From Alphaproteobacteria bacterium (GTDB lineage: Bacteria > Pseudomonadota > Alphaproteobacteria > Rhodobacterales > Rhodobacteraceae), in assembly GCA_030432315.1 (NCBI GenBank), contig JAUIHM010000017.1, positions 1-45,351 of the forward strand: 45,351 bases of DNA, written 5' to 3'. Shown piece after piece: positions 33,752-44,837 of the stretch (position 1 is the stretch's first letter; every line of letters begins with the position of its first letter). The notes under the pieces are model-generated. The model was given only the letters and a program-made list of their open reading frames with translations. It did no database searches and was not told where the DNA came from. The position numbers were made by a program, and so were the translations under genes.

Positions 33752-34597
33752 ATGGGCTTTCGAAGTTCGCTGGAGATTTACCGTCTCGCGACGGGTCTCG
33801 CGGATGTGGTCCTGCAGAGTGACCGGCTGATCGAGGCGCCGAACTGGGACCCGCGCGGCGGGTCGCTGCTGATCAACGGAGAAGGCGGCCTGTTCCGGGT
33901 GCCGATCGACGGCTCGGGCGGCATGCAGCCGATCGACATCGGATTTGCCGATGCCTGCAACAACGACCACGGGTTTTCGCCCGACGGAAAACGGATTTTC
34001 TTTTCCCACCGGACCGTCGATGGACCGACGATCTACATGGTGCCGTCGGAGGGCGGGGCACCGGAACGGATTACCAGGGTCAATCCGTCCTACTGGCATG
34101 GTTTTTCACCGGACGGAGCGGTAATTTCCTACTGCGCGCGGCGGGAGGGGGCGTACGAGGTCTGTACCATGGATCTCGCCACCCGTGAGGAGCGGCAGCT
34201 GACCAGGGACATGGGGCACAACGACGGACCGGATTTCAGTGCCGACGGGGAATGGATCTGGTTCAATTCCGACCGCACCGGCACCGCGGAGATCTGGAAG
34301 ATGCGCCGCGACGGTTCGGACGCGCAGCAGATGACCAGCGACGACAGGGTCAACTGGTTCCCGCATCCGTCTCCCGATGGCCGGCATGTCCTGTACCTCG
34401 CCTATCCGGAAGGGACGCGGCAGCATCCGCGTGACCTGCCCTCGGAATTGCGGATGATGGATGTCGACGGCAGCAACATCCGGACGGTGGTTCAGGTGTT
34501 TGGCGGCCAGGGTGCGATCAACGTGCCCTGCTGGTCCCCGGATGGAAGCGCCTTCGCCTTCATGCGCTATCGGCCGGAAAGCCTGAACCAGGGGTGA
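33752..34597 (+). CDS. TolB-like beta-propeller protein
   Basis: A 281-residue protein made of repeated WD40-like/TolB blades: NWDPRGGSLLIN, HGFSPDGKRIFFSHR, WHGFSPDGAVISYCAR, GPDFSADGEWIWFNSDRTGTAEIWKM, FPHPSPDGRHVLYLAYP and CWSPDGSAFAFMRY. About six blades can be counted. There is no signal peptide, so it is probably cytosolic, unlike true TolB. The start at ATG 33752 (MGFRSSLEIY) follows GGGGGA; codons upstream to 33686 look non-coding. Such proteins often bind or hydrolyse sugars or peptides, but no catalytic site can be named. Confidence 0.83.
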   Translation: MGFRSSLEIYRLATGLADVVLQSDRLIEAPNWDPRGGSLLINGEGGLFRVPIDGSGGMQPIDIGFADACNNDHGFSPDGKRIFFSHRTVDGPTIYMVPSEGGAPERITRVNPSYWHGFSPDGAVISYCARREGAYEVCTMDLATREERQLTRDMGHNDGPDFSADGEWIWFNSDRTGTAEIWKMRRDGSDAQQMTSDDRVNWFPHPSPDGRHVLYLAYPEGTRQHPRDLPSELRMMDVDGSNIRTVVQVFGGQGAINVPCWSPDGSAFAFMRYRPESLNQG

Positions 34598-34643
34598 CCG
34601 GCGGGGCAGCGGGACAACGCCCGCGGCTGTGTGAGGGGCTGCG

Positions 34644-36269
34644 ATGACCGAAGACCTTCTGACCGCCGCGGGCGGGTTGGGCCTGTTTCTGATCGGCATG
34701 CGGATGATGACCGAGGGCCTGCGGGCGCTTGCCGGAAATTCGCTGCGGCAGATCCTGCGCAGATACAGCGCGACTCCGCTGCGCGGAGCGGTCGCCGGAA
34801 CGGTGACCACCGCGATGGTGCAGTCTTCCAGCGCCACGACGGTCGCGGCGGTCGGGTTCGTCGGCGCGGGCCTGATGACCTTCCAGGAATCGCTCGGGAT
34901 CATCTTCGGCGCCAACATCGGCACGACGGTCACCGGCTGGCTTGTGGCAATTCTCGGGTTCAAACTGCAGATCGGCACCGTGGCGATGCCGCTGGCGCTG
35001 ATCGGGGTGATGATGCGGATGTTCGCCCCGGGCCGCTGGAAAGAGGTGGGCTGGAGCCTCGCCGGCTTTAGCGTGCTGTTTTTCGGCATTGACGCGCTGC
35101 AGTCGGGCATGGCGGCGTTTCAGGACGTGGTGACGCCGGACCGCTTTCCTGCCGACAGCTTCTTCGGGCGGCTGCAGCTGGTCGGCATCGGCATCGTCGT
35201 CACCATCATCACCCAGTCGTCGAGCGCCGGCGTGGCGAGTGCGCTGGCGGCGCTGACCGCCGGAGCGATCACCTTTCCCCAGGCGGCGGCGCTGGTGATC
35301 GGCATGGACGTCGGCACGACCTTTTCCGCCGCGCTCGCCACGCTGGGGGGATCGACCGCCGTCCGGCGCACCGGCTGGTCGCATGTGATCTACAACGGCC
35401 TGACCGGCATGATGGCGTTTCTGCTGCTCTGGCCGCTCGGCTGGCTGACCGAAGGGCCGGAAGCCCCGTTTCCCGTCGGCGATCCGCAGATCGCGCTGGT
35501 CGCGTTTCACAGCTTTTTCAATATTCTGGGGGTGGTTCTTGTGCTGTTGGTCGCGGCGCAGTTCGCCCGGCTGGTCGAATGGCTGATCCCGGACCGGCGC
35601 GGCGGTCTGACCCGGAGGCTCGACCGGCGGCTGCTGGTGCAGCCGGTGGCGGCGCTCGATGCGGCGACCGCCACGGTAACGGAACTTGCGGGCGCGCATT
35701 TCGACCTGATCCGGCGCGGGTTGACGGAGGATGCGCGGGGCGTGGAGCCCCGCATGGCGGAACTGCGCGATGCAACCGCCGAAACCCGGGCGCATCTGCA
35801 GGAAGTGCGGGCCGACAGCGCGGCGGTGCTGGAAAACCAGGTCGCGCTGCTCCACGCGCTCGACCATCTCGACCGGCTGCGGCACCGCTGCGCTCAGCAG
35901 GAGCGGGCGCGGGCGGTGCGGGAAACGCCTGAACTGTCCGGGCCGGCGCGCGCGCTGCTCGCCGCGGTGGCCCCGGACGTTTTCGCCGCCGACGCGGCGA
36001 CGGTGGCGCGCTGCGACGGGCTGCGGCGGGACCTCCATGCCCTGCGGGAAAGCGACCGCGCCGCGGTGCTCGATGCGACGGCGCGGGGCAGCTTTTCCGG
36101 CGGGGATGTGGCGCTGCGGCTCGATGCCGGGCGCTGGCTGCAGCGGGTCGCCCATCACGTCTGGCGGATTGCCCACCACCTGCGGATTGCCGCGACCGAT
36201 GAACCGATTGCCGGTCGGATCGGCGGTGACGCCGATGACCAGGGGCTGACCGCGGCACGGGTCAGCTGA
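34644..36269 (+). CDS. Na/Pi cotransporter family protein with PhoU-like tail
   Basis: A 541-residue inner-membrane protein of the NptA/YjbB type. Two inverted Na/Pi-cotransporter repeats carry the signature QSSSATT (about residues 54-60) and TQSSSAG (about 191-197), each followed by GANIGTTVT or GMDVGTTFS. About eight membrane segments end near residue 310. Residues 330-520 are a helical, PhoU-like cytosolic domain. Members exchange phosphate with sodium, often as exporters relieving phosphate overload. The last eight bases overlap the convergent gene on the minus strand. Confidence 0.92.
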   Translation: MTEDLLTAAGGLGLFLIGMRMMTEGLRALAGNSLRQILRRYSATPLRGAVAGTVTTAMVQSSSATTVAAVGFVGAGLMTFQESLGIIFGANIGTTVTGWLVAILGFKLQIGTVAMPLALIGVMMRMFAPGRWKEVGWSLAGFSVLFFGIDALQSGMAAFQDVVTPDRFPADSFFGRLQLVGIGIVVTIITQSSSAGVASALAALTAGAITFPQAAALVIGMDVGTTFSAALATLGGSTAVRRTGWSHVIYNGLTGMMAFLLLWPLGWLTEGPEAPFPVGDPQIALVAFHSFFNILGVVLVLLVAAQFARLVEWLIPDRRGGLTRRLDRRLLVQPVAALDAATATVTELAGAHFDLIRRGLTEDARGVEPRMAELRDATAETRAHLQEVRADSAAVLENQVALLHALDHLDRLRHRCAQQERARAVRETPELSGPARALLAAVAPDVFAADAATVARCDGLRRDLHALRESDRAAVLDATARGSFSGGDVALRLDAGRWLQRVAHHVWRIAHHLRIAATDEPIAGRIGGDADDQGLTAARVS

Positions 36270-37305
36270 CTGCGTCGAGCCCGTGCCTGCGCAGGCGGTC
36301 AAGCTGTGCCATTTCGGCGGCGGTGAGGCGGATGCCCTGTTTCAGCGCGGTTTCCCTCGCGGCATGGCGGCGCCCTGACGGCAGGCGCGCGCCCTGGCCG
36401 GCAATGGCGTCGAGCAGGGTTTCGGCGCGGGCGAACGGATCGCCGCTGCGGCCGGCGGCGAACCTCTCCGGGCAGAAGGCGAGGATCAGTTCGCCGTGGC
36501 GCGGGGCGATGGTGGTTTTCATGTCGAGAAAGGCAAGGGCTTCCGGGCTGGTGAGGTCGCCGATCATGGCGGCGGCCAGCAGTTCGATCATGGTGGAAAC
36601 GGCCGAGCCCTTGTGACCGCCGAACGGCAGCATGGCGCCTGCCAGGGCTGCTTCGGGATCGGTGGTTGGATGCCCCTGTGCGTCGACGGCCCAGCCCTCC
36701 GGGATCGGGGTTCCGGCGCGGCGGTGGAGTTCGATCTCGCCACGGGCCGCAACGCTGGTGGCGAAATCGAAGACATAGGGGTGTTTGCCGGGCCGTGGCC
36801 AGCCGAAGGCGAAGGGGTTGGTGCCCAGCAGCGGCTGACTGCCGCCGGTGGGCGCGACGGTGGCGTAGCTGGGGCACATGGCGATGGCGGCAAGGCCCTC
36901 GGCGGTGAGGGTTTCGATCTCGGGCCAGAGGGCGGAGATGTGGTTGCAGTCGTTGATGACGAGCGCGGCGAGGCCAAGCGCGCGGGCGCGTTCGGCCAGC
37001 GCCGGCGCGCCGGCTTCGAAGGCGGCATTGGCAAAGCCGCCCATGGCGTCGACCCGGACGATGGCGCTGTCGTCCACGGTCAGGGTCGGGACGGCGTCGG
37101 CAGCCACCTTGCCTTCCTTCAGGGTGCGCAGGCAGGCTTCGATGCGGTAGATGCCGTGGGACTTGCAGGCGTCGCGCTCACCGGCAGCGATGGTGCGGGC
37201 GAGGGCGGCGGCCTGGTTCGGTGCGAAGCCGGCGCGGTGCAGGATGTCGGTGACGAGGGCGGTGAGGTCGGCGAGGGAGAGGGTGGCGGCCTGCGGTTCG
37301 GTCAT
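36262..37305 (-). CDS. Ldh-type (malate/L-sulfolactate dehydrogenase family) NAD(P)H oxidoreductase
   Basis: A 347-residue soluble enzyme of the malate/L-lactate dehydrogenase-2 family, distinct from Rossmann dehydrogenases. Motifs are ERDACKSHGIYR with the family His, VRVDAMGGFANAAFE, NDCNHISALWPEIE, PTGGSQPLLGTNPFAFGWPRPG, VFDFATSVAARGEIELHRRAGTPIPEGWAVDAQG and LPFGGHKGSAVSTMIELLA. Subgroups reduce malate, ureidoglycolate, sulfolactate or Delta1-piperideine-2-carboxylate. The GSQP / GGHKG pattern resembles the last (DpkA-like), but the subgroup is not settled. It faces the Na/Pi transporter tail to tail and is divergent from clpB. Confidence 0.87.
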   Translation of the reverse strand: MTEPQAATLSLADLTALVTDILHRAGFAPNQAAALARTIAAGERDACKSHGIYRIEACLRTLKEGKVAADAVPTLTVDDSAIVRVDAMGGFANAAFEAGAPALAERARALGLAALVINDCNHISALWPEIETLTAEGLAAIAMCPSYATVAPTGGSQPLLGTNPFAFGWPRPGKHPYVFDFATSVAARGEIELHRRAGTPIPEGWAVDAQGHPTTDPEAALAGAMLPFGGHKGSAVSTMIELLAAAMIGDLTSPEALAFLDMKTTIAPRHGELILAFCPERFAAGRSGDPFARAETLLDAIAGQGARLPSGRRHAARETALKQGIRLTAAEMAQLDRLRRHGLDAVS

Positions 37306-37457
37306 GGCGGGTCATCCTGCGTCGGGTCGGCGGGAGCGGGTGGCGTGGTGCAATCGGTGGTATCACGGGCGCATGCGGGGCGCGAGGCGCGAAACCGGCC
37401 GCGGCCTGTGGCCGGGCTGCAGCGGCAAAGATTCGTTTCGCGACCGGCTGTGACATT

Positions 37458-37486
37458 CTTGCAACGGCGCACCCGGCTTCCTATCT
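37458..37486 (+). promoter_or_regulatory. Sigma-32 (RpoH) promoter of clpB
   Basis: CTTGCAA (37458-37464) and CCTATCT (37480-37486) are separated by 15 bp, each one mismatch from the sigma-32 consensus. CTTG with a CTAT-type -10 is usual for alphaproteobacterial RpoH. The leader would be about 65 nt. Confidence 0.72.
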
Positions 37487-37558
37487 TTCCGGTGAGGCTC
37501 CAGCGGACGTGCCGGCACTGGCGGGCGTTCAGATACGGAGTGCTGAGAGGAGACGGTG

Positions 37559-40171
<2,613 letters not shown>

Positions 40172-40195
40172 CCCCCGTGCCATGACCGAATGCAG

Positions 40196-40222
40196 CGGCC
40201 CGCCGATCCCGGCGGGCCGTTT
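40196..40222 (+). terminator. Terminator of clpB
   Basis: A perfect 10-bp stem (40196-40205 with 40210-40219, loop ATCC) followed by TTT, 25 bp after the clpB stop. Confidence 0.82.
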
Positions 40223-40350
40223 CGTCTGCAGTCCCGTCATTTCGGGCGGTGGTGTCCGTCGGCGGACGGGTGTGGCTTTTTTGCGCAATTGCACGCCAAT
40301 ATGCGCCTGAGCCTTGTTTCGGGCCGGTGGGCACCATACCTCGGCTCTCA

Positions 40351-40409
40351 GAGGACGACCTCCCCGTTGTGGGCATGCGATCCGGGACGGCCCGGGCTTC
40401 TGAAGGAGG
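40351..40409 (+). promoter_or_regulatory. Guanidine-II (mini-ykkC) riboswitch controlling the PACE transporter
   Basis: Two hairpins with ACGR tetraloops stand in tandem in the leader. P1 is GAGG-ACGA-CCTC (40351-40362). P2 is CCGGG-ACGG-CCCGG (40382-40395). The linker is 19 nt. This is the full consensus of the guanidine-II riboswitch: two short G/C stems closed by GG/CC pairs around ACGR. The ribosome site AAGGAGG (40403-40409) follows P2 by 7 nt. CCTCC (40359-40363), in the 3' arm of P1, is complementary to GGAGG (40405-40409). A simple ON mechanism can be inferred: guanidine stabilises P1, so the ribosome site is freed. Confidence 0.82.
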
Positions 40410-40414
40410 AGCCC

Positions 40415-41005
40415 ATGCGCACCCCCTGGGACCGCATAAGACACGCCCTCGGTTTCGAGATGCTGGGACTTTTGCTGGTGACGCCGCTCGGCGTCTGGCT
40501 GTTCAGCATGCCGGTGCATGACATCGGCGCGATCGCCGTTATCAGCGCGAGCCTCGCCATGCTTTGGAACTATGCCTACAACCTGCTGTTCGACATGTTA
40601 CTGATCCGCGTGGCGGGTCATGCGCGCAAGACGCCGCTTCTGCGCATTGTTCATGCCGTCCTGTTTGAGGTCGGTCTGCTGACGGTTCTGTTGCCGATCT
40701 TTGCCTGGTATCTGGGGATCAGCCTGTGGCAGGCGCTGATCATGGACATGTCCTTCGCACTCTTTTTCATGATCCATGCGTTTGTCTACAACTGGATCTA
40801 CGATCTTCTGTTTCCGGTGCCTGCGGTCACGGAGCCGGCGAAGCAGGCTATCGAAAAGAAAAAAGCGGCGGCCGGTTTGGGCCGCCGTAGTGCCCCCCGG
40901 GGGGTGAAGGGGGGAGGAAAGGCAGGCCGGCTTCCGCGCGGCCTGAATCGTTTGTGTGAAGCCGGCGCTATTCCGGAATCAGAACCGTATCGATCACGTG
41001 AATGA
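40415..41005 (+). CDS. PACE-family multidrug/proteobacterial efflux transporter
   Basis: A 196-residue inner-membrane protein made of two bacterial-transmembrane-pair (BTP) modules, each with two helices (segments about 14-32, 37-58, 79-100, 104-131). Family landmarks are RIRHALGFEMLGLLLVTPL with the essential Glu at position 15 as in AceI, AMLWNYAYNLLFD, RIVHAVLFEVGLL and FVYNWIYDLLFP. PACE proteins export biocides such as chlorhexidine or short diamines by proton exchange. The start at ATG 40415 follows AAGGAGG. The gene sits directly behind a guanidine-II riboswitch candidate, so guanidinium or a related cation is a likely inducer or substrate. The core ends near residue 140. The remaining 55 residues read through a terminator hairpin and overlap the 3' end of the opposite fasciclin gene, which is unusual for the family. 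Confidence 0.9.
   Translation: MRTPWDRIRHALGFEMLGLLLVTPLGVWLFSMPVHDIGAIAVISASLAMLWNYAYNLLFDMLLIRVAGHARKTPLLRIVHAVLFEVGLLTVLLPIFAWYLGISLWQALIMDMSFALFFMIHAFVYNWIYDLLFPVPAVTEPAKQAIEKKKAAAGLGRRSAPRGVKGGGKAGRLPRGLNRLCEAGAIPESEPYRSRE
40855..40887 (-). terminator. Terminator for the fasciclin genes, inside the PACE gene tail
   Basis: A perfect 8-bp stem (40866-40873 with 40880-40887, 6-nt loop) followed on the minus strand by a T-rich run (complement of 40855-40864). It ends transcription arriving from the fasciclin lipoprotein gene and lies within the coding frame of the opposite transporter. Confidence 0.78.
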
Positions 41006-41474
41006 CGCCGTTGGAGGCGTCGACATCGGCCTGAGTCACGCTCGCATTGCCGACCGTGACACCGTCGGACAGATCATACCGAAGGGTGTCGCCATTCAGC
41101 ATGGTGATGCTGCCGTTTTGCGGCCCCGCGGCCAGGTCGGCGGAGGTCACTTCGCCCTCAAGCACGTGATAGGTCAGAATGTCGATCAATGCGCCCTTGT
41201 TTTCCGGCAGCAGCAGGCTGTCGACGGTGCCGGCGGGCAGTTTCGCGAACGCGGCGTCGGTCGGTGCGAAGACGGTGAAAGGTCCGCCCGTATCCAGCGT
41301 TCCCGCCAGATCGGCGGCCGTGACCGCCGCGGCAAGGGTGCTGAACTGTGAATTGCTGGTGACGACACCGGCGATGCTTGGTTCCGTCGATTTTCCGCCC
41401 ATGCCGGAGCAGGCGGAGAGGGTGAGGCCGGCGAATGCTCCGACGGCGATCGTGGCGAATGTTCTGCGTTTCAC
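40968..41474 (-). CDS. Fasciclin (FAS1) domain lipoprotein
   Basis: A 168-residue exported protein. GTG 41474 is the start, with AGGAGG six bases ahead; an upstream in-frame ATG at 41525 lacks a ribosome site. The signal peptide ends in a lipobox (LTLSAC, Cys around residue 22), so it should be lipid-anchored. One FAS1 domain follows: [47 protein letters not shown] and the end motif [17 protein letters not shown]1 domains mediate adhesion and matrix contacts. It is the downstream copy of a tandem pair and shares 38 bases with the convergent PACE frame. Confidence 0.92.
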   Translation of the reverse strand: MKRRTFATIAVGAFAGLTLSACSGMGGKSTEPSIAGVVTSNSQFSTLAAAVTAADLAGTLDTGGPFTVFAPTDAAFAKLPAGTVDSLLLPENKGALIDILTYHVLEGEVTSADLAAGPQNGSITMLNGDTLRYDLSDGVTVGNASVTQADVDASNGVIHVIDTVLIPE

Positions 41475-41538
41475 TGTTTGTCCTCCTGTCAGGTTTCTTG
41501 AAGGCGGGCACCGCCGGTGCGGCACCCGCCCTGGGTGG

Positions 41539-42009
41539 TTACTCGGGGATCAGGACCGTATCGATCACATGGATGACACCGTTGTCGGCTTCGATGTCGG
41601 CGGTCACAACCGTGGCGTTGTTGATCATGACGCCGTCCATGGCGTTGATGTCGATCTCAGCGCCATTGACCGTGGCGGCCATCATTTCCTTGCCGGCGAT
41701 ATCGGCGGACATCACCTTGCCCGGCACCACGTGGTAGGTGAGGATTGCGGTCAGCTGATCCTTGTTTTCCGGCAGAAGCAGTGTTTCGACCGTGCCTTCC
41801 GGCAGTGCGGCGAAGGCGGCGTCGGTCGGTGCGAACACGGTGAACGGGCCTTCGCCTTTCAGCGTGTCGACAAGGCCGGCGGCCTCCACGGCTGCGACGA
41901 GCGTCGTAAAGTCACCTGCTCCCGCGGCGGTGTCGACGATGTCGGCGGACCATGCGGTCCCGGCGAAGGCTGCGGTGGTTACGGCTGCAAGTACGGTAGT
42001 GCGAAACAT
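41539..42009 (-). CDS. Fasciclin (FAS1) domain protein, secreted
   Basis: A 156-residue protein with a cleavable signal peptide (1-21, ending GTAWSA) and one FAS1 domain: [57 protein letters not shown] and [14 protein letters not shown]. It lacks the lipobox of its neighbour, so one copy is tethered and the other is free in the periplasm or outside. The two copies end in the same 14 residues, indicating tandem duplication. It is upstream of the lipoprotein gene by 64 bp. Confidence 0.92.
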   Translation of the reverse strand: MFRTTVLAAVTTAAFAGTAWSADIVDTAAGAGDFTTLVAAVEAAGLVDTLKGEGPFTVFAPTDAAFAALPEGTVETLLLPENKDQLTAILTYHVVPGKVMSADIAGKEMMAATVNGAEIDINAMDGVMINNATVVTADIEADNGVIHVIDTVLIPE

Positions 42010-42189
42010 GTCCGGTCTCCAGTTATTGCTTTCGGCGCCGTCGTGGCGTCCGTACAGGGGTTACGCAGGCATCTGCATTCCGGATCATGATTGGTCGCCG
42101 CGTTCACGGCAGCGTGAATTTTCCGCTGCGGCGCGGTCCGCGCGTACGCACGGGGGGCGTCCGGAGTTCCACCGGGCGCCCTGGTCCGT

Positions 42190-42936
42190 TCAGGCCGCGG
42201 TTTTGCCGGCGCGGCGCCTGCGGGCAAGGCCGAGACCGCCGATCCCCGCGCCCAGCAGCCAGATGGAGGCCGGCAGCGGCACCGGGGCAACCTGGATCAC
42301 GCCGGCGGCTACCGGCAGGGTCAGCTTGTAACCGGCGGTTCCGTCGGCCTCGCCCGGGCCAAAGCCCTGACCCGCGGCCAGAGTGCGGCCGTGCAGGACG
42401 ATCTCCCGCATGTTGAGCGGCAGCAGGTCTACGGCCGAGAACCTGTCGTCCGGGTCGGCCGTCAGCACGTTGGCGCCCCAGGCGGAGGTGGTGCCGAGGT
42501 TGTAGGTGTAGGAAAAGTCGATTGTCCCGCCCGGCGCGGTCGGGAATCCGTCGAGGCCGGTTTTTGTATCATCGGTCAGCGAGAGCAGCACCGGACCGTA
42601 GAAGGGCACGCCCTCCGCCAGTTCGATGAAGCCGTCGCCGTCGGTATCCGCCCCGTTGGCGAAGCTCGGGGTGCGGGCCTGCGACGGTTTGCCGTCCGAT
42701 CCGAACGTGCCGTGGATGTGCTGCACGTGCACCTGGTCGGGATCGAGACCGGTGGCCCTGAGATGGACCGACAGGGTGTTGGCGGTGGTGTCGAGCCGAA
42801 GATCGGTGCGCCCGGAGACACCGGAGCCGCTCAGGCCCTGGAGATCGGCAAAGTAGTTGAAGGTTTCCGCACCCGCCGTCGCCGGCAGGGCCAGCGCCGC
42901 AGCGACGAGGACGATCCGTATTGTGGGTCGAGACAT
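42190..42936 (-). CDS. CHRD-like exported protein with VPLPA-CTERM sorting signal
   Basis: A 248-residue protein. The signal peptide covers residues 1-23 (MSRPTIRIVLVAAALALPATAGA). The middle resembles a CHRD domain: FADLQGLSGSGVSG, LSVHLRATGLDPDQVHVQHIHGTFGSDGKPS, DTDGDGFIELAEGVPFYGPVLLSL. The C terminus is VPLPASIWLLGAGIGGLGLARRRR, a PEP-CTERM-type tripartite sorting signal of the VPLPA class, normally processed by an exosortase. No exosortase is in the window. Start 42936 was chosen at the signal peptide; the frame opens 17 codons earlier. The His motif QHIHG and the DGDG loop may bind metal. It is upstream of and separated by 180 bp from the fasciclin pair. Confidence 0.86.
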   Translation of the reverse strand: MSRPTIRIVLVAAALALPATAGAETFNYFADLQGLSGSGVSGRTDLRLDTTANTLSVHLRATGLDPDQVHVQHIHGTFGSDGKPSQARTPSFANGADTDGDGFIELAEGVPFYGPVLLSLTDDTKTGLDGFPTAPGGTIDFSYTYNLGTTSAWGANVLTADPDDRFSAVDLLPLNMREIVLHGRTLAAGQGFGPGEADGTAGYKLTLPVAAGVIQVAPVPLPASIWLLGAGIGGLGLARRRRAGKTAA

Positions 42937-43209
42937 TTCAGGGGTTCTCCCGTTGATGCGCGCAGAACCGCACGCGGGAGAAGTCACGGCCGCGGGAGGG
43001 GGAAAGTTTCAGGGAAACCGGAAATGTGACCGTCGGCGCGCGGGTCGGCAGAGGAATCAGGCCCGACCGGCGGCAAAAACCCGGATTTCGGTAACATTTC
43101 CATTATCTGGCGTAACAGATTTACCCGCTGCGACCGAAGTACCTGTAGGACTTGAGACAAACGCGGCACGGTGAAGCGGCCTGGGCCGCGCGAAAAAACA
43201 CGGGAGACC

Positions 43210-44145
43210 ATGGCAATGCATATCCGCTCCGGAACCACACTGAAGCACTCCGACGTGACACCGAAACGGGACTGGCTGCGGCGCCGGGAGTTTCTCGGGG
43301 CGGCGGCGGCCTCGGCGCTGCTGCCCGGTTCCGCCGGAGCGATGGGGCTGATGGCGGCCAGGAGCCCGCTTTCGACCGATGCTGAACTGACGCCGCGGGA
43401 ATACGTCACCGGCTACAACAACTTTTATGAATTCGGTGTCGGCAAGGAGGATCCGGCGGCATATGCCGGACGCCTGACCACCAAACCCTGGTCGGTGGTG
43501 ATCGACGGTCTGGTGGAAAACCCCGGCACCTATGCGCTGGAGGACCTCTATGCGCCCGGCGATCTGGAAGAACGGATCTACCGGCTGCGCTGCGTCGAGG
43601 GCTGGTCGATGGTGATCCCCTGGATCGGCTTCCCGCTGTCGCAGGTGCTGGCGATGGCCGAGCCGCAGTCCTCCGCCCGGTACGTGGCGTTCGAAACCCT
43701 GGTCCGGCCGGAGGAAATGCCGAAACAGACCGGCCTGTTCCAGCCGCTGGACTGGCCCTATGTCGAGGGGCTGCGCCTCGATGAAGCCGCCAATCCGCTG
43801 ACGATCCTCGCGATCGGCCTTTACGGCGAGACGCTGCCGAACCAGAACGGCGCGCCGCTCCGGCTGGTCGTGCCGTGGAAATACGGCTACAAGTCGATCA
43901 AGTCGATCGTGCGGATCTCGCTGGTGGCGGAGCAGCCACCGACGACCTGGAACATCCAGAACGCGCGCGAATACGGTTTCTATTCCAACGTCAATCCGGA
44001 AGTCGACCACCCGCGCTGGAGCCAGGCCGTCGAACGGGTGATCGGCGGCGGACTGGGGGCGCAGCGCGATACCGAGATGTTCAACGGCTACGGCGACCAG
44101 GTCGCATCGCTTTATTCCGGCATGGATCTGCGGAAGTTCCACTGA
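43210..44145 (+). CDS. msrP: Protein-methionine-sulfoxide reductase catalytic subunit MsrP
   Basis: A 311-residue periplasmic molybdoenzyme that repairs oxidised methionines in envelope proteins. The twin-arginine signal is visible ([15 protein letters not shown], about 26-40). Then come [14 protein letters not shown], the [10 protein letters not shown] strand, and the Mo-ligating Cys in [15 protein letters not shown]. Further motifs are [41 protein letters not shown] and the C-terminal [10 protein letters not shown]. The start at ATG 43210 precedes a second in-frame ATG at 43216. One base separates the stop from msrQ. Confidence 0.95.
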   Translation: MAMHIRSGTTLKHSDVTPKRDWLRRREFLGAAAASALLPGSAGAMGLMAARSPLSTDAELTPREYVTGYNNFYEFGVGKEDPAAYAGRLTTKPWSVVIDGLVENPGTYALEDLYAPGDLEERIYRLRCVEGWSMVIPWIGFPLSQVLAMAEPQSSARYVAFETLVRPEEMPKQTGLFQPLDWPYVEGLRLDEAANPLTILAIGLYGETLPNQNGAPLRLVVPWKYGYKSIKSIVRISLVAEQPPTTWNIQNAREYGFYSNVNPEVDHPRWSQAVERVIGGGLGAQRDTEMFNGYGDQVASLYSGMDLRKFH

Positions 44146-44146
44146 G

Positions 44147-44791
44147 ATGGGCCTGGCCGACCGCCTCAACCGCGCGGCACGGCGCGTGCCCACCGTGCCG
44201 CTCTATTTCATGGGGATGCTGCCCGCCGGCTGGTGGTACTGGCAGGCGCTGACCGGTCGGATCGGTGCCGATCCGGTGGCGGCGCTCGAACATCAGTACG
44301 GGCTTCTGGCGCTGCAGCTTCTGGTGGCCGGCCTCTGCGTGACGCCACTGCGCGACCTGACCGGGGTCAACCTGCTCCGGTTCCGGCGGCTGGTCGGCGT
44401 GATGGCGTTTTTCTATGCCTGTTGCCACGTGGCGGTGTGGCTCTGGTTCGACCGGCAGTTGGATCCGGCGCGGATCATCGCCGATCTGACGAGGCGGCCC
44501 TACATCATCGTCGGGTTCAGCGCCTTCGTGCTGCTGATCCCGCTGGCGGTCACCTCGACCAACCGCGCCCTGCGGCGGCTCGGCCCGCTGCGCTGGCGGC
44601 GGCTGCACCGGCTGGTCTATCCGGCGGCGGCGCTGGCGGCGGCGCATTTCATCTGGCTGGTGAAGGCCTGGCCGCCCGAACCGCTGGCCTACGGTCTCGC
44701 CGTCGTGCTGCTGCTGTCCTACCGGGCGCTTCGCGGCCGGGTCCGCCTCCTGCGCCCCGGCCCCGGCGCTGCCCGGTCGCGGTCAGCCTGA
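44147..44791 (+). CDS. msrQ: Protein-methionine-sulfoxide reductase heme-binding subunit MsrQ
   Basis: A 214-residue inner-membrane b-type heme protein that hands electrons from the quinone pool or a flavin reductase to MsrP. About six membrane helices are visible. Candidate heme ligands are His in FFYACCHVAVW and the two His in LHRLVYPAAALAAAHFIW. Other family features are HQYGLLALQLLVAGLCVTPLRDLTG, RRLVGVMAFF and RPYIIVGFSAFVLLIPLAVTS. The ATG begins one base after the msrP stop, so the pair forms an operon. The C terminus is short and Arg-rich. Confidence 0.95.
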   Translation: MGLADRLNRAARRVPTVPLYFMGMLPAGWWYWQALTGRIGADPVAALEHQYGLLALQLLVAGLCVTPLRDLTGVNLLRFRRLVGVMAFFYACCHVAVWLWFDRQLDPARIIADLTRRPYIIVGFSAFVLLIPLAVTSTNRALRRLGPLRWRRLHRLVYPAAALAAAHFIWLVKAWPPEPLAYGLAVVLLLSYRALRGRVRLLRPGPGAARSRSA

Positions 44792-44837
44792 CGTTGCAGG
44801 TTGCTGGCGAACGGGAGTTATCCGACGTGGTCCGGTT

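Noticed and set aside
42103-42122. TTCACG/CGTGAA hairpin followed by TTTT on the plus strand
   Set aside because: No plus-strand gene precedes it; probably a chance palindrome or part of the fasciclin upstream region.
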